Origin: Bacillota bacterium
GTDB taxonomy: Bacteria; Bacillota; Clostridia; Lachnospirales; Lachnospiraceae
Length of the DNA stretch: 64,000 bases
Assembly: GCA_023434365.1 (NCBI GenBank)
Contig: JAEYSV010000039.1
Location: 40,854 to 104,853 of the forward strand
Direction: 5' to 3'
Shown: one piece after another, positions 60,416-64,000 of the stretch
How the letters are laid out: each line of letters starts with the position of its first letter
Numbering within the stretch: position 1 is the first letter of the stretch
Made by a program: the position numbers and the translations under genes
The notes under the pieces: generated by a model
What the model was told of the DNA's origin: nothing
What the model saw: only the letters and a program-made list of their open reading frames with translations
The model's database searches: none

Positions 60416-61096
60416 ATGAAGCATACAAAAATCTTAGTGGTTGATGATGAGAGTAGAATGAGAAAATTAGTGAGAGACTTTCTTATTCGTAGTAACTATG
60501 AAGTAATTGAGGCAGAAAACGGGGAAAAGGCTGTGGATCTGTTTTTTGAGCAGAAGGATATAGCGCTAGTGATATTAGACATCATGATGCCCATCATGGA
60601 TGGTTATCAGACGTTAAGAGAGATTCGTCGTTACTCGGATGTGCCAATTATTATGCTGACAGCAAAGAGTGATGAAAAAGATGAGTTGCTTGGATTTGAC
60701 TTAGGTGTAGATGAATATATTAGCAAACCATTTAGCCCCAAAATACTCGTTGCACGTGTTGAAGCGGTGCTTAGAAGAAGCAACGGGTCAGAGGAGGATG
60801 TGCTGAAGGTTGGTGGAATCGAAGTGAACAAGGCAGCGCATCTAGTACGTATCGATGGCAGTACGATTGATTTGAGTTACAAAGAGTTTGAATTACTGAC
60901 TTATTTTATAGCGAATAAAGGGGTTGCGCTTTCGAGAGAGCGAATCCTGAATAATGTGTGGAATTATGACTACTACGGAGATGCCCGAACGATTGATACC
61001 CATGTTAAGAAATTACGTAGTAAAATGGGTGAAAAGGGAGAATACATTAAAACAATCTGGGGGATGGGGTATAAGTTCGAGGTTGACAATGAATAA
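60416..61096 (+). CDS. OmpR-family two-component response regulator
   Basis: The 226-residue product has an N-terminal receiver domain (ILVVDDESRMRKLVRDFL, phosphoacceptor D55 in LVILDIMMPIMDGY, then MLTAKSDEKDELLGF and the conserved lysine in ISKPFSP). A C-terminal winged helix follows (IDLSYKEFELLTYFIANKGVALSRERIL, DARTIDTHVKKLRSKMG). It regulates transcription when phosphorylated. The partner kinase starts 14 bases downstream. Target genes are unknown; the lipoprotein gene after the kinase is a candidate by position only. Confidence 0.93.
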   Translation: MKHTKILVVDDESRMRKLVRDFLIRSNYEVIEAENGEKAVDLFFEQKDIALVILDIMMPIMDGYQTLREIRRYSDVPIIMLTAKSDEKDELLGFDLGVDEYISKPFSPKILVARVEAVLRRSNGSEEDVLKVGGIEVNKAAHLVRIDGSTIDLSYKEFELLTYFIANKGVALSRERILNNVWNYDYYGDARTIDTHVKKLRSKMGEKGEYIKTIWGMGYKFEVDNE

Positions 61097-61110
61097 GAAG
61101 AGGACGAAAT

Positions 61111-62628
61111 ATGAAACATTCGATTAAGTTTAAGTTAATATTGACGATGACGTCCTTACTTTTGTTGACCATTTTAGGTATCTATATGATTAATAAGATG
61201 TTCTTGCAAGATTACTACCAAGATTATAAAGTGAATGCGATCGCCTCTTTATATGATGAGGTGGACCGCGTTGTAGAAGAAAAATCGTTGCAGGAATCAT
61301 TGGAGCTCAAACTAGAGCAACTAGCTGAAAATAGCAATATGACGATTAATATTTTTGAGGTGTATTATTTTAATGTGTTAGGAAAAACGATATCTCCTTT
61401 TATACAGTCTCGTTTTCCTTATCCGTTATCGAAAAAGGAGTCAGAATTATTAATTGATCGAATCAACAAATATTTTACTGGCGAAAAAAACAATATGCAG
61501 CAAAAAAAGTTGATTTTACAAACTTCGAAATATAGTATTCATAAGGCATATGATGCTCGAACACAGTCAAATTTCATTGAATTATTTGGGTATTTATCAA
61601 ATGAAGAATGTATCTATCTGCGTTCCAATTATGATGAGGTACAAGAGAGTGTAAATATCTCTAGTAGGTTTTTAGCGTATGTCGGCCTTTTAGTTACATT
61701 GATTGGGTGTATGGTTATGTTTTTTGTAACGAATAGTTTTACCAAACCAATTTTACGCTTGTCGCATACTGCCAAGGCAATGGCCAACTTGGATTTTACG
61801 AAGAGATATGAACTGAATCGACAAGACGAGCTAGGAGTATTAGGAGACAGCATCAATGAAATGTCTAGGTGCTTAGAGAGTACCATTTCGGATCTCAAAA
61901 CCGCGAATAACCAGTTGCAGATTGATATTCAGAATAAAATAGAAGTTGATGAGATGCGTAAGGAGTTCTTATCCAATGTAACCCATGAATTAAAGACGCC
62001 AATTGCATTAATACAAGGGTATGCCGAAGGGTTAAAGGATAATATCACTGATGATTTGGAGAGCAGAGAATTTTACTGTGATGTAATTATTGATGAAGCA
62101 ATGAAGATGAATACAATGGTCAAAAAATTGTTGACTCTGAACCAACTTGAGCATGGAGCAGAGAATGTTTCCTTTGAACGTTTTGATCTGGTTTCTGTCA
62201 TTCGATCCTTAATATCGGCTTCAAACCTTATCTTGCAACAAAAAGAAATTACCCTTCATTTTGAAGAGACTGAACCAGTATATGTATGGGCTGATGAATT
62301 TATGATTGAAGAGGTTATTACCAACTATCTGAGTAATGCAATCAATCACTGTAAAGACCCTAGAATAATCGAAATCAAGTTAATCAAGCATCAAGAAGTC
62401 GTTCGAGTTGCTGTATTTAATACAGGAGATAGCATTCCTGCAGAGGATATTAATCATATCTGGGATAAATTCTATAAGGTAGACAAAGCCAGAACGAGAG
62501 AGTACGGAGGCAATGGAATCGGGCTGTCGATTGTCAAAGCGATAATGCAGGCTCATCATCAAAGCTTCGGTGTGGTAAACCATAACAATGGTGTGGAATT
62601 CTGGTTTGAGTGTGATGCGAAAAGTTAA
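61111..62628 (+). CDS. Sensor histidine kinase
   Basis: The 505-residue membrane kinase has two transmembrane helices (about residues 8-28 and 187-208) flanking an extracytoplasmic sensor of about 160 residues with no recognised fold. A HAMP domain follows (FTKPILRLSHTAKAMANLDF), then a HisKA domain with H292 in FLSNVTHELKTPIALI, and an HATPase domain with the N box (EVITNYLSNAINHC), G1 (VFNTGDSIP), F box (IWDKFYKVDKA) and G2 (GGNGIGLSIVKAI). It should phosphorylate the adjacent response regulator. The signal is unknown. Confidence 0.93.
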   Translation: MKHSIKFKLILTMTSLLLLTILGIYMINKMFLQDYYQDYKVNAIASLYDEVDRVVEEKSLQESLELKLEQLAENSNMTINIFEVYYFNVLGKTISPFIQSRFPYPLSKKESELLIDRINKYFTGEKNNMQQKKLILQTSKYSIHKAYDARTQSNFIELFGYLSNEECIYLRSNYDEVQESVNISSRFLAYVGLLVTLIGCMVMFFVTNSFTKPILRLSHTAKAMANLDFTKRYELNRQDELGVLGDSINEMSRCLESTISDLKTANNQLQIDIQNKIEVDEMRKEFLSNVTHELKTPIALIQGYAEGLKDNITDDLESREFYCDVIIDEAMKMNTMVKKLLTLNQLEHGAENVSFERFDLVSVIRSLISASNLILQQKEITLHFEETEPVYVWADEFMIEEVITNYLSNAINHCKDPRIIEIKLIKHQEVVRVAVFNTGDSIPAEDINHIWDKFYKVDKARTREYGGNGIGLSIVKAIMQAHHQSFGVVNHNNGVEFWFECDAKS

Positions 62629-62706
62629 AACGGAAGTAATTAAATATTGTATATCTTCTTATGTAGTGGTATGATAAGCATAGAAAATGTTGTGTAGGGG
62701 GTACTA

Positions 62707-63438
62707 ATGAAACGTGTGCGAAGTACGGCTGTACTACTAATTCTTCTATTGACTTTAACCGCTTGTGCACAAAAAACTGAGATTTCGGATGAACAATCAG
62801 AGTTATTAGCAGAGTATATAGCCGGGATATTATTAAAATACGACAATGATTATAAAGATAAGCTGACAAGTAATTATCATACCTGGGAGCCAGAGAAGGA
62901 AGAGGATACTACCAAACCAGATAGTACTAACGTGCCAGAGAATTCTGTAAAACCTGGTAGTACAAAAACACCGGAGAACACAAAAACACCAGAGAACACA
63001 AAAAAGCCTGAAGTTACTGAGAAGGTAACATTAGCCCAGGTGCTTAATCTGTCTGGTGTGGATGTAGCTTATGATCGATACGAACTCCACTCTTCCTATC
63101 CGGAATCCTCCAATGATTCGTATACGAATCTACTAGCGTCAGAAGGACGCACTTTCTTAGTTGTGTTTCTTAACATAACGAATAATAGCGGACAACCAAA
63201 AAAGCTGAGCATGACCAATGCTAATGTAGGTTACAGTATAGTGGCGGATGAAAAGACTTCTTATCCAGGGATTTTATCCTTTGTAGAAGAAGATATTCAT
63301 AATCTAGACATCACTTTGGGTGACAAAAAGCAGCATAAAGTATTTATAGCCTTTGATGTTCCGACGAATATCAAAGATAGTACTATCGAAATGTATATTG
63401 CGGGTAATAATAAGATATTTTCCATCAATATAAAGTAG
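62707..63438 (+). CDS. Predicted lipoprotein with T/P/E-rich repeats
   Basis: The 243-residue product has a lipoprotein signal peptide (MKRVRSTAVLLILLLTLTAC, lipidated C20). A region of K, E and D precedes a low-complexity linker at about residues 62-100 with tandem TKTPEN units. A C-terminal domain of about 140 residues follows, containing FLVVFLNITNNSGQPKKLSM and KVFIAFDVPTNIKDSTIEMY. This has the look of DUF4352-like Ig-fold lipoprotein domains, a tentative match. It lies 78 bases after the histidine kinase and 11 bases before the PH-like gene. Confidence 0.75.
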   Translation: MKRVRSTAVLLILLLTLTACAQKTEISDEQSELLAEYIAGILLKYDNDYKDKLTSNYHTWEPEKEEDTTKPDSTNVPENSVKPGSTKTPENTKTPENTKKPEVTEKVTLAQVLNLSGVDVAYDRYELHSSYPESSNDSYTNLLASEGRTFLVVFLNITNNSGQPKKLSMTNANVGYSIVADEKTSYPGILSFVEEDIHNLDITLGDKKQHKVFIAFDVPTNIKDSTIEMYIAGNNKIFSINIK

Positions 63439-63455
63439 AATAAAGGAGTATGAAT

Positions 63456-63836
63456 ATGAAATTTGAAGAAAGAAAACGAACCAGATTGTTTGGACTACCT
63501 TGGACTTTCACAAAATACTTTATTGACGAGGATAAGCTTACGATTCGTGCCGGATTCTTAAGTGTAGTTGAAGACGATGCTTATATGTATAAGATCCAGG
63601 ATGTTAGACTGGTTCGAAGCTTATGCGAACGACTATTTAGAACCGGAACTGTCATCTGCTATACCGGAGATACAACGCACCCTGAGTTAAAACTTCTTCA
63701 TGTGAAGAAGTCATCTGCCATTAAAGAGTATATTATGAAGGCAAGTGAAGAGGCAAGAATCAAGCGTAGAACATTACATACAATTGATATCGCCAATGGA
63801 GTAGATGCCGACATAGATAATATTGATGATTTTTAA
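63456..63836 (+). CDS. Bacterial PH-like domain protein (YdbS/bPH_2 type)
   Basis: The 126-residue product (ATG 63456, seven bases after AAGGAG; an ATG at 63450 is also in frame) carries a compact domain: RTRLFGLPWTFTKYFIDEDK, LTIRAGFLSVVEDDAYMYKI, then QDVRLVRSLCERLFRTGTV. This resembles the YdbS-type bacterial PH domain, where a Y.I.DV.....L.QRLF.TGTI motif is typical. Unlike YdbS it has no transmembrane helices. The function is unknown. It shares a probable transcript with the lipoprotein and ends at a clear terminator. Confidence 0.75.
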   Translation: MKFEERKRTRLFGLPWTFTKYFIDEDKLTIRAGFLSVVEDDAYMYKIQDVRLVRSLCERLFRTGTVICYTGDTTHPELKLLHVKKSSAIKEYIMKASEEARIKRRTLHTIDIANGVDADIDNIDDF

Positions 63837-63840
63837 CAAA

Positions 63841-63868
63841 AAGGCTTTCGCTTATGCGAAAGCTTTTT
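63841..63868 (+). terminator. Terminator after the PH-like gene
   Basis: GCTTTCGC and GCGAAAGC with a TTAT loop, followed by TTTTTT. Confidence 0.85.
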
Positions 63869-63916
63869 TGTTAAATAGGATTAGGGCGTCAAAAGCCCTT
63901 ATTAAAATTATAGTTC

Positions 63917-64000
63917 GTCAATTTGCACAATTCTGTTTGTGAATCGTGATGCAAGGCATAGTTCATTCGCAACACGCTCTCGCTTGGATGAAGTTCGTAG
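63917..64000. repeat. Edge-truncated copy of the 54.5 kb hairpin element
   Basis: GTCAATTTGC at 63917, then about 50 bases later TTCGCAACACGCTCTCGCTT and GGATGAAGTTCGTA. This follows the same layout as 54599-54680 (GTCAATTTGC ... CTCGCAACGCGCTCCCGCTC, GGATGACGCCGTAA). The window ends inside the element, so its right half is not seen. Confidence 0.7.

Noticed and set aside
62890..63020. Tandem DNA repeats inside the lipoprotein gene taken as a possible repeat array
   Set aside because: They encode an in-frame TKTPEN linker and are explained by the protein's low-complexity region.
1..64000. Search for CRISPR arrays, tRNA or rRNA genes, prophage or transposase genes
   Set aside because: No regularly spaced repeats with unique spacers, no tRNA-like cloverleaf other than in tmRNA, and no integrase, transposase or phage structural motif was recognised among the frames.

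Overview
This 64 kb window looks like chromosomal DNA of an anaerobic, endospore-forming, low-GC Gram-positive bacterium of the class Clostridia, most likely Lachnospiraceae (Lachnoclostridium phytofermentans-like; the species-level guess is from memory of gene order, not from a search). The basis is a complete spoIIIAA-AH operon, spo0A next to spoIVB, dipicolinate synthase dpaAB, SleB-like cell-wall hydrolases, AT-rich codon use, strong AGGAGG ribosome binding sites, many GTG/TTG starts and a T-box leader. No prophage, transposase, CRISPR array, rRNA or tRNA gene was seen. The only RNA genes or elements are tmRNA and the T-box.

Layout. (1) 1-4.8 kb: tail of a SpoIID/LytB-domain gene, queA, a lipid kinase, then a valine-type T-box driving ilvB-ilvN. 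(2) 4.9-8.7 kb, minus strand: aroF, tyrA, aroA (aromatic amino acids) from one promoter preceded by an inverted repeat. (3) 9-17 kb: an EF-G-like GTPase, uppP, yqeG-aroK, efp, a SleB-like hydrolase, a lipoprotein, and aroE on the minus strand. (4) 17.2-23.4 kb: the spoIIIA operon (engulfment-stage channel between mother cell and forespore) and an Asp23-family protein. (5) 23.6-31.3 kb: nusB-xseA-xseB-ispA-dxs-tlyA-nadK-argR, then yebC. (6) 31.5-36.5 kb: an SH3/SleB hydrolase, a small membrane protein, a MATE exporter and dpaAB. (7) 36.6-45.3 kb: a 1273-residue Ig-like repeat protein, recN, spoIVB, spo0A. (8) 45.6-54.5 kb: glgA, a Na/Pi cotransporter and the lower-glycolysis run gap-pgk-tpiA-gpmI, then secG. 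(9) 55.3-58.5 kb: rnr-smpB-ssrA (RNA decay and ribosome rescue). (10) 58.7-64 kb: an oxidoreductase, a coiled-coil membrane protein, a two-component system, a lipoprotein and a PH-like-domain protein.

Most coding content is conserved housekeeping and sporulation machinery. The less explained material lies between genes. There is a family of intergenic nested-hairpin elements sharing a GCTC(C)CGC..GGATG core (14.26, 45.4, 54.6 and 63.97 kb). The largest (54.53-55.08 kb) combines a ~125 bp inverted repeat with 2.4 tandem copies of a ~143 bp unit. A second, unrelated family of purine-rich AGTGAAGA repeats abuts the 3' ends of tyrA and aroE. Further candidates are a leader ORF in front of spo0A, a foldable leader in front of nusB, palindromes overlapping the promoters of the Na/Pi transporter and the Asp23 gene, and an inverted repeat beside the aroF promoter.

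All calls come from reading the sequence by eye. Family assignments rest on recognised motifs and no database search was run.
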